Shown one piece after another: positions 53,461 through 62,432 of a stretch of DNA of 64,000 nucleotides. How positions within the stretch are numbered: position 1 is the stretch's first letter; every line of letters begins with the position of its first letter. This DNA is from an uncultured Castellaniella sp. Its GTDB lineage: Bacteria > Pseudomonadota > Gammaproteobacteria > Burkholderiales > Burkholderiaceae_B. The notes below the pieces were generated by a model, which had not been told where the DNA came from, made no database searches, and was given only the letters and a program-made list of their open reading frames with translations. Made by a program: the position numbers and the translations under genes. The stretch lies in NCBI RefSeq assembly GCF_937988725.1, contig NZ_CALKHS010000009.1, forward strand, positions 434,001-498,000, given 5' to 3'.

Positions 53461-54668
53461 CGGATTTCCTCCAGGCGCCGCGGGCGGTAGGTTTCCCAGG
53501 CGTTGCACCCCGGGCACTGCCAGTAATACCGGCGCGCCTCGAAGCCGCACTGGCTGCAGGCGTAGCGGTCCAGGCGCTGCGTGTGTTTATGAATCAGGCT
53601 GCGCAGCAGGCCCAGATCCGCGCCGGGCACCAGCCGGTTGTCGGCCGCCGGCGCGCCTTCCTGGGAGAGTTCGACTTCCAGCAGGCGGTCCAGGCCCAGC
53701 AGGGAGGGATGCGCGCGCAGGGCCTCGCGGGCGAAGGCCCAGGCGGGATCCGCGCCGTCCTGGGTGCGCAGGGCGCGGAAGATGACGTTGAACAGATCCA
53801 GGGTGGGCACGCGGGCATACTGCGCCTGCAGCAGTTCCAGGCCTTCGGTCCCCCGGCCCAGGGCGGTGTAGCAGGCCAGCAGCGGCCCGGCCACCAGGCC
53901 GGCATAATCGGGCGCGGTCCCCAGCACCTCCTGCAGGTACGCCCGCTGGGATTCCAGGTCGCCGCGCCGCGCCGACCACTGCGCGCGCAGCAGGCGCACC
54001 CGGGTCTCGGACGCGGGCGTCGTGCCGTTCTGGCGGACGGCGTGGTCCGCGGCATCCAGCGCCTGGGCGGCGGCGTCGAAATCGATGGGATCGGCTTCCA
54101 GCAATGCCTGGGCGCGCTCGCAATGATAGTGGGCCAGCTGCGGCACCGGCTCGTCCACGCGGCTGCGCAACTGCTGGACCGCGTCGATGGCCCTGGGCCA
54201 GTCGTGTTCGGATTCGTAGATGCGGATCAGGGCGCGGATGGCTTCCTGGGCATGCCGGGTGTGGATGATGGCCTGGAAGCCCTGTTCGGCGCGATCCAGC
54301 AGACCCGCCTTCAGAAAATCCTGGGCCAGTTCCAACTGGGCGTTTTCCCGATCGGCCAGGGGCAGGTCTTCGCGGGCCAGCAGGCTTTGGTGCACGCGGA
54401 TCGCGCGTTCGATCTCGCCCCGGCGGCGGAACAGGCTGCCCAGGGCGAAGTGCAGTTCGGTGGTTTCGGGATCGAGCTTGGCGACCTCGATGAAAGCGTC
54501 GATGGCGCGGTCGGGCTCTTCATTGAGCAGAAAATTCAGGCCCTTGAAATACGAGTCCGGCAAGGCGCGGGTTTCCGACAGCATCTGCCGGAAATCGAAA
54601 CGCGCCGCCAGCCACCCCAGTCCGAACAGGACGGGGACGATGATCAGCCACCAGGGTTCGAAATCCAC
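53457..54668 (-). CDS. lapB: LPS assembly regulator LapB
   Basis: 403 aa. An N-terminal membrane helix (WWLIIVPVLFGLGWLAARFD), then TPR repeats (ALPDSYFKGLNFLLNEEPDR; TELHFALGSLFRRRGEIERA; and further) and a C-terminal rubredoxin-type metal site CSQCGFEARRYYWQCPGC. It couples LpxC proteolysis by FtsH to LPS need. It starts with GTG at 54668, 11 bp after the lapA stop; GGGGG precedes it. Position lapA-lapB-rfaE1-hldD makes an LPS operon. Confidence 0.95.
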   Translation of the reverse strand: MDFEPWWLIIVPVLFGLGWLAARFDFRQMLSETRALPDSYFKGLNFLLNEEPDRAIDAFIEVAKLDPETTELHFALGSLFRRRGEIERAIRVHQSLLAREDLPLADRENAQLELAQDFLKAGLLDRAEQGFQAIIHTRHAQEAIRALIRIYESEHDWPRAIDAVQQLRSRVDEPVPQLAHYHCERAQALLEADPIDFDAAAQALDAADHAVRQNGTTPASETRVRLLRAQWSARRGDLESQRAYLQEVLGTAPDYAGLVAGPLLACYTALGRGTEGLELLQAQYARVPTLDLFNVIFRALRTQDGADPAWAFAREALRAHPSLLGLDRLLEVELSQEGAPAADNRLVPGADLGLLRSLIHKHTQRLDRYACSQCGFEARRYYWQCPGCNAWETYRPRRLEEIR

Positions 54669-54679
54669 GATGCCCCCGG

Positions 54680-55003
54680 TCAGAGCGGCGCGAGCGGCGC
54701 CACGGCTTCCGGAATCACCGGCCCGGACCCCGGCTGCGGATGGGCAAGAGCATCCTGCGCCCGCGACAGTTCGCGCCGCAGCCGGTTGATCTCGCGGCGC
54801 CGGCGCAGCACGGCGGAAAACGCCACCAGCAGGCCGAAGACGACCCCCAGCACGAAGGCAACCAGCATCACCACGATCAGCGGCACCTGATGCAGCACCT
54901 GGTCGGCAAAGAAGCCCACGTCCACCGGCGCCGTGTTTTTCAGGGCAAACAAAAGCACGATGATGAAAATCACCAGGCGCAGCAACCACACCAGATAGCG
55001 CAT
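54680..55003 (-). CDS. lapA: LPS assembly protein LapA
   Basis: 107 aa, two membrane helices (YLVWLLRLVIFIIVLLFALK and VPLIVVMLVAFVLGVVFGLL), the NTAPVDVGFF link between them, and a basic coiled-coil tail (RRRREINRLRRELSRA). AAGGAG lies 8 bases before the ATG at 55003. Partner of LapB. Confidence 0.93.
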   Translation of the reverse strand: MRYLVWLLRLVIFIIVLLFALKNTAPVDVGFFADQVLHQVPLIVVMLVAFVLGVVFGLLVAFSAVLRRRREINRLRRELSRAQDALAHPQPGSGPVIPEAVAPLAPL

Positions 55004-55047
55004 ATGCCAAGCTCCTTGAAAGGGAATGCCAACATTGTAAAGGGAAA

Positions 55048-55093
55048 AAAAAGCGGCCCGGCGGCAAAAGAAAAAGCGGCCCGAGGGCCGCTT
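55048..55093 (-). terminator. Tandem hairpins after ihfB
   Basis: AAGCGGCCC with GGGCCGCTT then TTTTTC (55070-55093) is a clear intrinsic terminator. A second GC stem with a T8 run follows at 55048-55066. Together they separate ihfB from lapA. Confidence 0.8.
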
Positions 55094-55113
55094 CGAATTC
55101 ATCCGGTCAGGGA

Positions 55114-55473
55114 TTATTCGTTGAAGTAATGCATCTGATACAAGTCGGCCACCGTGGCGGGCTCTTCGGCGTCGGCCGCGGCGGGCCCCTGGTCCACGCG
55201 CTCGCGCAATTCCTTGCCGGGCTTGAAGTGCGGCACCAGCTTCGCCGGCACCAGCACTTTTTCGCCCGATTTCGGATTGCGTCCGACCCGCGGCTGACGC
55301 TGCGACAGCGAGAAGCTGCCGAAGCCGCGGATTTCGATGCGCTGACCCTGGGCCAGCGCATCGGCCATCGCGTCCAACACCGTCTTGACTGCCAGGTCCA
55401 TGTCGCGGATCGCCAATTGAGGATAGCGCCCCGCCAACATGGTGATGAGCTCGGACTTGGTCAGGCCAGGCAT
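55114..55473 (-). CDS. ihfB: Integration host factor beta subunit
   Basis: 119 aa nucleoid protein. TKSELITMLAGRYPQLAI, AQGQRIEIRGFGSFSLSQRQ, PRVGRNPKSGEKVLVPAKLV (the DNA-bending arm with the intercalating Pro) and HFKPGKELRERV. A ~20-residue acidic tail extends beyond E. coli IhfB. The start overlaps the rpsA stop (TGATG). Confidence 0.96.
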   Translation of the reverse strand: MPGLTKSELITMLAGRYPQLAIRDMDLAVKTVLDAMADALAQGQRIEIRGFGSFSLSQRQPRVGRNPKSGEKVLVPAKLVPHFKPGKELRERVDQGPAAADAEEPATVADLYQMHYFNE

Positions 55474-57185
55474 CAGTTATCGCGCTGCTGGTCGAGCTTG
55501 GCCTTCAGCAGGGCGCCCAGGTTGGTGGTGCCCGACGAAGCGCTGGCTTCGGTCATGCGCTGGATGGTTTCAGCCGTTTCAGCATTGTCGCGGGCCTTGA
55601 TCGACAACTGGATCGAACGCGCCTTGCGGTCGATGTTGATGATCATGGCTTCGACCTGGTCGCCGGCGTGCAGCACCGTGGTGGCGTCTTCGACGCGGCC
55701 AGCGGAGATCTCGGAGGCGCGCAGGTAGCCTTCGACGTCCACGGACAGCGTCACGACGGCGCCCTTGGGCTCGACGGACTTGATCGTGCCGGTCAGGACG
55801 GCGCCCTTGTCGTAGGTGGCGACGAAGTTGTTGAACGGATCGCCTTCCAGTTGCTTGACGCCCAGGGAGATGCGTTCCTTGTCGGTGTCGATGCCCAGGA
55901 CCACGGCGTCGATCTCGTCGCCCTTCTTGAAGTTGCGCACGGCTTCTTCGCCGGTTTCGGTCCAGGAGATGTCGGACAGGTGCACCAGCCCATCGATGCC
56001 GCCGGGCAGGCCGACGAACACGCCGAAGTCGGTGATGGACTTGATCGCGCCATGGACCTTGTCGCCACGCTTGAAGTTGGCGGCGAAGTCTTCCCAGGGA
56101 TTCGGGCGGCACTGCTTCATGCCCAGCGAGATGCGGCGGCGGTCTTCGTCGATTTCCAGGACCATGACTTCGACTTCTTCGCCCAGGGTCACGACCTTGC
56201 GCGGATCGACGTTCTTGTTGGTCCAGTCCATTTCGGACACGTGCACCAGGCCTTCGATGCCGGCTTCGACTTCAACGAACGCGCCGTAGTCGGTCAGGTT
56301 CGTGACCTTGCCGAACAGGCGGGTGCCTTGCGGGTAGCGGCGGCCCAGGCCGATCCAGGGATCTTCGCCCAGTTGCTTGACGCCCAGCGAGACGCGCTGT
56401 TTTTCCTGGTCGAACTTGAGGACCTTGGCTTCGATTTCCTGGCCGACGGACAGGACTTCGGAGGGATGGCGGACACGGCGCCAGGCCATGTCGGTGATGT
56501 GCAGCAGGCCGTCGATACCGCCCAGATCCACGAACGCGCCGTAGTCGGTGATGTTCTTGACGATGCCCTTGATGATGGCGCCTTCGTGCAGGTTTTCCAG
56601 CAGCTTTTCGCGTTCCTCGCCCATGCTGGCTTCGAGCACGGCACGACGCGACAGCACGACGTTGTTGCGCTTGCGGTCGAGCTTGATGACCTTGAATTCC
56701 AGGGTCTTGCCTTCATAAGGCGTGGTGTCCTTGACGGGACGCAGGTCGACCAGCGAACCTGGCAGGAAGGCGCGGATGCCGTTGGTCATGACCGTCAGGC
56801 CGCCCTTGACCTTGCCGGTGATGGTGCCGTTGACCAGTTCGCCGGATTCCAGGGCCTGTTCGAGCTGCAGCCAGGCCGACAGGCGCTTGGCGCGGTCGCG
56901 CGACAGGATGGTGTCGCCATAGCCGTTTTCCAGGGAATCGATGGCCACGGAGACGAAATCGCCGTCCTGGACTTCGAGTTCGCCCTGATCGTTCAGGAAT
57001 TCTTCCAGGGGAATGTAGGCTTCGGACTTCAGGCCTGCATTGACCACGACGAAATTGTGGTCGACGCGCACGACTTCGGCCGAAATGACCTCGCCGGAGC
57101 GCATGTTCTGATCTTTGATGCTGGCGGCAAACAGATCGGCAAAGCTTTCGCCGCCCAATGCGGCTTCGGTGGTAACGGTGGACAT
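55473..57185 (-). CDS. rpsA: 30S ribosomal protein S1
   Basis: 570 aa with six S1 RNA-binding domains. Repeats visible: GEVISAEVVRVDHNFVVVNA; GSLVDLRPVKDTTPYEGKTL; KNITDYGAFVDLGGIDGLLH; TNLTDYGAFVEVEAGIEGLV; KSITDFGVFVGLPGGIDGLV; KSVEPKGAVVTLSVDVEGYL. Brings mRNA to the ribosome. Follows cmk by 108 bp, as in most proteobacteria; ihfB overlaps its end. Confidence 0.97.
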   Translation of the reverse strand: MSTVTTEAALGGESFADLFAASIKDQNMRSGEVISAEVVRVDHNFVVVNAGLKSEAYIPLEEFLNDQGELEVQDGDFVSVAIDSLENGYGDTILSRDRAKRLSAWLQLEQALESGELVNGTITGKVKGGLTVMTNGIRAFLPGSLVDLRPVKDTTPYEGKTLEFKVIKLDRKRNNVVLSRRAVLEASMGEEREKLLENLHEGAIIKGIVKNITDYGAFVDLGGIDGLLHITDMAWRRVRHPSEVLSVGQEIEAKVLKFDQEKQRVSLGVKQLGEDPWIGLGRRYPQGTRLFGKVTNLTDYGAFVEVEAGIEGLVHVSEMDWTNKNVDPRKVVTLGEEVEVMVLEIDEDRRRISLGMKQCRPNPWEDFAANFKRGDKVHGAIKSITDFGVFVGLPGGIDGLVHLSDISWTETGEEAVRNFKKGDEIDAVVLGIDTDKERISLGVKQLEGDPFNNFVATYDKGAVLTGTIKSVEPKGAVVTLSVDVEGYLRASEISAGRVEDATTVLHAGDQVEAMIINIDRKARSIQLSIKARDNAETAETIQRMTEASASSGTTNLGALLKAKLDQQRDN

Positions 57186-57293
57186 GAACTATTGATCCAT
57201 ATGCCCCGAAGGGCAATCATGACACGCCAGGACGAACCCGGCGGAGTGAACAAAAATCCCGCGCGACGGCGGCCGGAATCCCGGCCATTTCCA

Positions 57294-57998
57294 TCAGGCA
57301 GGCCCATGTGCCGATCCCGGCTTGCGCCAGAGATCAAGCACCTGATCGACGACCTGGTCCACCCCGGCATGGGATGAATCGATCGTCACGGCGTCTGCGG
57401 CCGCCACAAGCGGCGCATGCGCCCGATCACGATCGCGTGCATCACGCGACCGAAGATCATTCAAAAGGTCGTCTAGGTTAGCAGAAATTCCCTTGTCCCT
57501 CAACTGCTTATGGCGTCTTTCCGCCCGCACGCCAACCGCCGCGTCCAGAAAGATTTTGAGGGGTGCATCGGGGAAAACCACCGTGCCCATGTCGCGGCCG
57601 TCGGCCACCAGCCCCGGCGCCCGGCGGAAGTCGCGCTGGCGCGCCAGCAGCGCCGCGCGCACGGCGGGCAAGGCGGCGATCTTCGAGGCCAGGTTGCCGA
57701 TGGCTTCCTGGCGGATGATCTGCGTGACGTCCCGGCCGTCCAGGCGGATGACCCCGGCCCCGAACTGGACGTCCAGCTGTCGGGCGAGCCCGGCCGCCTG
57801 CGATTCGTCGCTGCCATCCCCCCCGGCCTGGCGCACCGCCAGCGCGGTCAGGCGATACAGCGCGCCGCTGTCCAGGGCATGCCAGCCCAGACGGTCGGCC
57901 ACGCGCTGGGCGATGGTGCCCTTGCCCGACGCGGTTGGCCCGTCGATGGTGATGACGGGAATGGCGGAAACGTCCCGCCCGGAGGAAGTGGAAGTCAT
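57294..57998 (-). CDS. cmk: Cytidylate kinase
   Basis: 234 aa. P-loop IDGPTASGKGTIA (18-30), CMP-binding DSGALYRLTAL, DGRDMGTVVFPDAPLKIFLD and the lid region RDARDRDRAHAPL. The ATG at 57998 lies 8 bp after the aroA stop. Conserved partner of rpsA in a cmk-rpsA pair. Confidence 0.96.
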   Translation of the reverse strand: MTSTSSGRDVSAIPVITIDGPTASGKGTIAQRVADRLGWHALDSGALYRLTALAVRQAGGDGSDESQAAGLARQLDVQFGAGVIRLDGRDVTQIIRQEAIGNLASKIAALPAVRAALLARQRDFRRAPGLVADGRDMGTVVFPDAPLKIFLDAAVGVRAERRHKQLRDKGISANLDDLLNDLRSRDARDRDRAHAPLVAAADAVTIDSSHAGVDQVVDQVLDLWRKPGSAHGPA

Positions 57999-58006
57999 GC
58001 GTCGCC

Positions 58007-59332
58007 TCAAGCCTGCAGCAGATGCCGGAAATCCCGGAAATAGTCCGGATAGGTCTTGGCCACGCAGTCCGGGTCCAGGATCGTGACCGGCACGGGCCCG
58101 AAGGCCGCCAGCGAGAAGCACATGGCCATCCGATGGTCGTCGTACGTGCCGATCCGGGCCTCGCGCCACTGATCGGCCGCCAGCGGATGGACGGTCAGGC
58201 TGTCGGCGTCGGATTCCACCCGCGCCCCCAGCCGGGCCAGTTCGGCATGCATGGCGGCGATCCGGTCGGTTTCCTTGACCCGCCAGCTGGCGATGTTGCG
58301 CAAGCGGCACGGCCCGTCGGCATACAGGGCCAGCACCGCGGCCGTCATGGCCGCGTCGGGAATCAGATTGAAGTCGCGGTCGAAGGCCTTCAGCCGCCCG
58401 CCCTGCGCCGCGACCGGGCCCTGCACGACCAGCGCATCGGCCTCGCGGCGCACGTCCGCGCCCATGTCCTGGACCACGTCGGCAAAGGCAAGGTCACCCT
58501 GAATGCTGTCGGCGCCCACCCCCTGGATGCGGACCGGCCCGCCGGCGACGGCTCCCAGGCCCAGGAAGTACGAGGCGGACGAGGCGTCGCCTTCGACCGC
58601 ATAGCGGCCGGGGCTGCGATAGCGCGCCCCGGCCGGGATGGTGAACCGCTCCCAGCCGTCGCGCTCCACCGCCACGCCGAAGCGGGCCATCAGATTCAGC
58701 GTGATCAGGATGTACGGTTTGGAAATCAGGGGGCCGTCGAGTTCGATGACCACGTCCCGCCCCATCCGGCCGGCGGCGATCGGGGCCGCCATCAGCAAGG
58801 CGGTCAGGAACTGGCTGGACACCGAGCCCCGCACCCGGATGGGCCGGTCCGGATGCAGGCTGCCCGGCGCGATCCGCAGCGGCGGATAGCCGTCGCGAGC
58901 TTCATACGCGAGCTCGCATCCCATCCCCCGCAAGGCATCGACCAGGTCGCCGATGGGCCGCTCGTGCATGCGGGGCACGCCCGACAGGCGATAATCGCCC
59001 CCCATGACGGCCAGGGCGGCGGTCAGCGGCCGGAACGCCGTGCCGGCATTGCCCAGGAACAGGTCGGCCCGGCGCTGCGGCCATGCGGCCGCCCCGGCGA
59101 CGCGCACCCGCCCGTCGCCATCGTCCTGAAGATCCACCCCCAGCGCCCGCAGGGCCGCCTTCATGACCCGCGTGTCGTCGGAGTCCAGCAGCCCGGTGAG
59201 CGTCGTCTCGCCCTCGGCCAGCGCCGCCAGCAGCAGCGCGCGGTTGGAAATGCTTTTGGAGCCCGGCAGGGTCACGGCTCCCGCCGCCCGCACGGACGGC
59301 GGCAGGGTCAGGAATGGCGTGCGTTCAGTCAT
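58007..59332 (-). CDS. aroA: 3-phosphoshikimate 1-carboxyvinyltransferase (EPSP synthase)
   Basis: 441 aa. PGSKSISNRALLLAALAEGE; FLGNAGTAFRPLTAAL; KPYILITLNLMARFG; and the C-terminal RIAAMHAELARLGA and YDDHRMAMCFSLA motifs. GNAGTAFRP has the natural glyphosate-sensitive pattern G-x-A at the phosphoenolpyruvate site. The ATG overlaps the tyrA stop by 4 bases. Confidence 0.97.
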   Translation of the reverse strand: MTERTPFLTLPPSVRAAGAVTLPGSKSISNRALLLAALAEGETTLTGLLDSDDTRVMKAALRALGVDLQDDGDGRVRVAGAAAWPQRRADLFLGNAGTAFRPLTAALAVMGGDYRLSGVPRMHERPIGDLVDALRGMGCELAYEARDGYPPLRIAPGSLHPDRPIRVRGSVSSQFLTALLMAAPIAAGRMGRDVVIELDGPLISKPYILITLNLMARFGVAVERDGWERFTIPAGARYRSPGRYAVEGDASSASYFLGLGAVAGGPVRIQGVGADSIQGDLAFADVVQDMGADVRREADALVVQGPVAAQGGRLKAFDRDFNLIPDAAMTAAVLALYADGPCRLRNIASWRVKETDRIAAMHAELARLGARVESDADSLTVHPLAADQWREARIGTYDDHRMAMCFSLAAFGPVPVTILDPDCVAKTYPDYFRDFRHLLQA

Positions 59333-60222
59333 GATGTGGGATTGCGCCCGCCCCAGAACCGGCGGGCCAGCGCCGCTTGTTCGAGCAGGGTTTCAAGGGT
59401 TTCGGGATGAGCGTCGTCGTCCAGGGCGGCTCGCCAGGCATCCAGCACCTGGGTGAAATCGTCGAGTTCCTGCAGAACGGCGGCGCGATTGGAAAAAAAG
59501 ATGTCCCGCCAGACTTCGGGGGAGCCCGCCGCGATCCGGGTGAAATCCCGGAATCCGGTGCCCGCCAGGCTGAGCCGGGTGTCGGCGTCGTCGGCCCGCA
59601 CCACCTGGGCCATGAAGGCCGCCGCTAGAAAATGCGGCAGGTGGCTGACGCAGCCCAGCGCCCGGTCGTGCGCGGCGGGATCCATCAGATGGACCCGCGC
59701 GCCGGTGGCTTCCCAGATGCGGATCAGACGGTGCTGGTCGGCGCCGGGGGTGTCCTCGAACGGGGTCAGCACGACCTTGCGGCCGTGATACAGCAGGGGG
59801 TCGGCGGCTTCCGGCCCGGTCATCTCGGACCCGGCGATCGGGTGTCCGGGAATGAACTGCGCGCAGCGGTCGCCCAGCACATCCCGCGCCAGGCGCGCCA
59901 CGTCGGATTTGGTGCTGCCGGCGTCCGTCACCAGGGTCCGCGCGCGCAGATGCGGCGCCAGCGCCTGCAGGATGCCGGCCATCGCTCCCACGGGCGTCGC
60001 CAGGAAGATCAGATCGGCCCGGGCGGCGGCCTGCGGCAGCGTGGCGATCTCGTCGATCAGGCCCAGTTCGCGGGCCCGCTGCAGGGACGCCGGCTGGCGC
60101 CCCACCCCCAACACGCGCCCCACCTGCCCCACCCGGCGCAAGGCGGCCGCGAACGAGCCGCCGATCAGGCCGGTGCCCACCACGGCCAGCACCGGCACCA
60201 GGGGGTCGGGGACGCTGCTCAT
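59329..60222 (-). CDS. tyrA: Prephenate/arogenate dehydrogenase
   Basis: 297 aa. NAD-binding AVVGTGLIGGSFAAALRRVG, LIFLATPVGAMAGIL, TDAGSTKSDVARLARDVLG, FIPGHPIAGSEMTGPEAADP and LYHGRKVVLTPFEDT. No chorismate mutase or ACT domain is fused, so it is the short TyrA type; substrate preference cannot be read. Overlaps hisC and aroA by ATGA. Confidence 0.94.
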   Translation of the reverse strand: MSSVPDPLVPVLAVVGTGLIGGSFAAALRRVGQVGRVLGVGRQPASLQRARELGLIDEIATLPQAAARADLIFLATPVGAMAGILQALAPHLRARTLVTDAGSTKSDVARLARDVLGDRCAQFIPGHPIAGSEMTGPEAADPLLYHGRKVVLTPFEDTPGADQHRLIRIWEATGARVHLMDPAAHDRALGCVSHLPHFLAAAFMAQVVRADDADTRLSLAGTGFRDFTRIAAGSPEVWRDIFFSNRAAVLQELDDFTQVLDAWRAALDDDAHPETLETLLEQAALARRFWGGRNPTS

Positions 60223-61331
60223 GACTGCAGGATGTCGGTCAGCGCCTGGATGAAGCGGGTGTTTTCCTGGGGCAGGCCGATGCTGACGCGCAGATGCCGC
60301 GGCAGGCCGTCGCCCGCCACCGGACGCACGATGATGCCCCGGCGCAGGAGCTCGCCGTGCACCCGGGCGGCATCGCCGACCTCGACCAGGACGAAGTTGC
60401 TGTGGCTGGGCACGTATTCCAGGCCCAGCGCCGCGAAGGCGTCCTGCAGCTGGATCCGCCCGTCGCGGTTCAGGGTGTAGGTCCGGGCCAGGAAATCCGT
60501 ATCCGCCAGGGCCACCCGCGCGGCCAGCTGGGCCAGCGCATTGACGTTGAAGGGTTGGCGCACGCGGTTCAGCAGGTCGGTCAGCGCCGGCTGCGCCAGG
60601 GCATAGCCCACCCGCAGCCCCGCCAGGCCGTAGGCCTTGGAAAAGGTGCGGGTCACGATGAGATTGGCATATTCCCGCACCCAGAGGGCGCTGTCGGCGC
60701 GCTCGTCGGGGTCCAGGTAATCGTCGTACGCCTCGTCCAGCAGGACGGTGACGCGGTCCCCGTGGCGGTCCCGGACGGCATCCAGGAAGGCCCGCACCTG
60801 GGCCGGCGGCACGTGCGTGCCGGTGGGATTGTTGGGGTTGGCGATGAACACCAGCCGGGTGTCCTCGGCGATGGCGTCCAGCATGGCCGGCAGGTCATGC
60901 CCGTAATCGCGGGCGGGAACCTGGATGTGGCGCGCGCCCCGCGCCTGGGTGCTCAGGCGGTACACCGTGAAGGCATGCGCCGCGTAGACGGCGGACGTGC
61001 CCTCGTCGAGCAAGGCCAGCGAGGCCAGTTCCAGCAGGTCGTTGGAGCCGTTGCCCAGGGTGATCCAGGCGGGCGGCACGCCGTGATGGGCGGCCAGCAC
61101 GGTCTTCAGGTCGAAGCCGTTGGGATCGGGATAACGCCCCTGCAGGCTGCCGGCCGCCTGGCTGAGGGCTTCCCGCACGCGGCCGGAACAGCCCAGCGGG
61201 TTCTCGTTGGACGCCAGCTTGATGATGCCGGCCGGATCCAGGCCGAATTCGCGGGCCAGTTCTTCGATGGGCTTGCCGGGCTGATAGGGTGCGATTGCCC
61301 GGACGTGTTCCGGAGCCAGGGGCTGAGTCAT
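60219..61331 (-). CDS. hisC: Histidinol-phosphate aminotransferase
   Basis: 370 aa class I PLP aminotransferase. LASNENPLGCSGRVREALSQ, FIANPNNPTGTHVPPAQVRA, LLDEAYDDYLDP, and the PLP lysine in TRTFSKAYGLAGLRVGYALA. In this supraoperon position it may also transaminate aromatic precursors (HisHb-type). ATGA overlap with tyrA; 12 bp after pheA. Confidence 0.94.
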   Translation of the reverse strand: MTQPLAPEHVRAIAPYQPGKPIEELAREFGLDPAGIIKLASNENPLGCSGRVREALSQAAGSLQGRYPDPNGFDLKTVLAAHHGVPPAWITLGNGSNDLLELASLALLDEGTSAVYAAHAFTVYRLSTQARGARHIQVPARDYGHDLPAMLDAIAEDTRLVFIANPNNPTGTHVPPAQVRAFLDAVRDRHGDRVTVLLDEAYDDYLDPDERADSALWVREYANLIVTRTFSKAYGLAGLRVGYALAQPALTDLLNRVRQPFNVNALAQLAARVALADTDFLARTYTLNRDGRIQLQDAFAALGLEYVPSHSNFVLVEVGDAARVHGELLRRGIIVRPVAGDGLPRHLRVSIGLPQENTRFIQALTDILQS

Positions 61332-61343
61332 GACGGAATTACC

Positions 61344-62432
61344 TCATTGCCGGGGATAGGAGCCCAGGATCTTGAAAAAGGCCACCTGCTGGCGCAATTC
61401 GGCCAGGGCCTGCCGCACGGGTTCGTCCTGGTGATGCCCCAGCAGATCCACGTAGAAATAGTATTCCCACTGGCCGGTGCGGGCCGGCCGGGATTCGAAC
61501 CGGGTCATGGACACGTCGTGGCGCGACAAGGGCGCCAGCATTTCATAGACCGCGCCGGCGCGGTTGGGCACCGCCAGGATCAGGCTGGTCTTGTCGCGGC
61601 CGGTCGGCCCGGCATCCCGCGCCCCGACCGCCACGAAGCGGGTCTGGTTCTGGGGATCGTCCTGGATGCCGCTGGCCACGGCGCTCAGCCCCCAGGCGGC
61701 GGCGGCCGCGTCCCCGGCGATCGCCGCACAGGAGGGGTCTTCCGCCGCCATGCGGGCCGCCTGCGCATTGCTGGCGACCGGCACGCGTTCCAGCCCCGGA
61801 TGGTTGCGGCTCAGCCAGGCCTGGCACTGGGCCAGCGCCTGAGGATGCCCCAGCACCCGGCGCACGCCTTCCAGGCCGCCCGTGAGCGTCAGCAGATTGT
61901 GATGGATGCGGATGGTGCGCTCGCCCAGCACCTTGAGCGAGGCATTCAGCAGCAGGTCCAGGCTGCGGTTGACGGCGCCTTCCGTGGAGTTTTCCACCGG
62001 CACCATGCCGACGTCGGCCTGGCCGGCCTCGACGGAGCGAAAGACCTCGTCGAAGGATTCGCAGCGCAGGCCCTTGATCGCCTGGCCGAAATGCTCGTAG
62101 GCGGCCTGTTCCGAAAACGAACCCTGCGGCCCCAGAAAGGCCACGGTCAGGACGCTTTCCAGACCCCGACAGGCGGAAATCACCTGCCCCCAGATGGCCG
62201 CCACGGCCGCTTCCGGCAGCGGCCCGCCGTTGATAGTCTGCAGGCGCCGGATGATAAGGGCCTCGCGCTCGGGCTTCAGGATGGGGCCGGCGGCGTCGAA
62301 GCGCTTCTTGACGTCGCCCACCTGCAGGGCCGCCTGGGCGCGCTGGTTCAGCAGGACCAGGATCTGCTCATCCAGCGCATCGATGCGCGCCCGCAGCGGT
62401 TCCAGGCTGGCCTGCAGATCCGGTTCAGCCAT
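61344..62432 (-). CDS. pheA: Chorismate mutase / prephenate dehydratase (P-protein)
   Basis: 362 aa. N-terminal AroQ chorismate mutase (RARIDALDEQILVLLNQRAQ; KPEREALIIRRL), a prephenate dehydratase domain (VAFLGPQGSFSEQAAYEHFG; VPVENSTEGAVNRSLDLLL; ETRTIRIHHNLL-like segment), and a C-terminal ACT domain with the ESRPARTGQWEYYFYVDLLG Phe-binding motif, so phenylalanine feedback is expected. Overlaps serC by 8 bases. Confidence 0.96.
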   Translation of the reverse strand: MAEPDLQASLEPLRARIDALDEQILVLLNQRAQAALQVGDVKKRFDAAGPILKPEREALIIRRLQTINGGPLPEAAVAAIWGQVISACRGLESVLTVAFLGPQGSFSEQAAYEHFGQAIKGLRCESFDEVFRSVEAGQADVGMVPVENSTEGAVNRSLDLLLNASLKVLGERTIRIHHNLLTLTGGLEGVRRVLGHPQALAQCQAWLSRNHPGLERVPVASNAQAARMAAEDPSCAAIAGDAAAAAWGLSAVASGIQDDPQNQTRFVAVGARDAGPTGRDKTSLILAVPNRAGAVYEMLAPLSRHDVSMTRFESRPARTGQWEYYFYVDLLGHHQDEPVRQALAELRQQVAFFKILGSYPRQ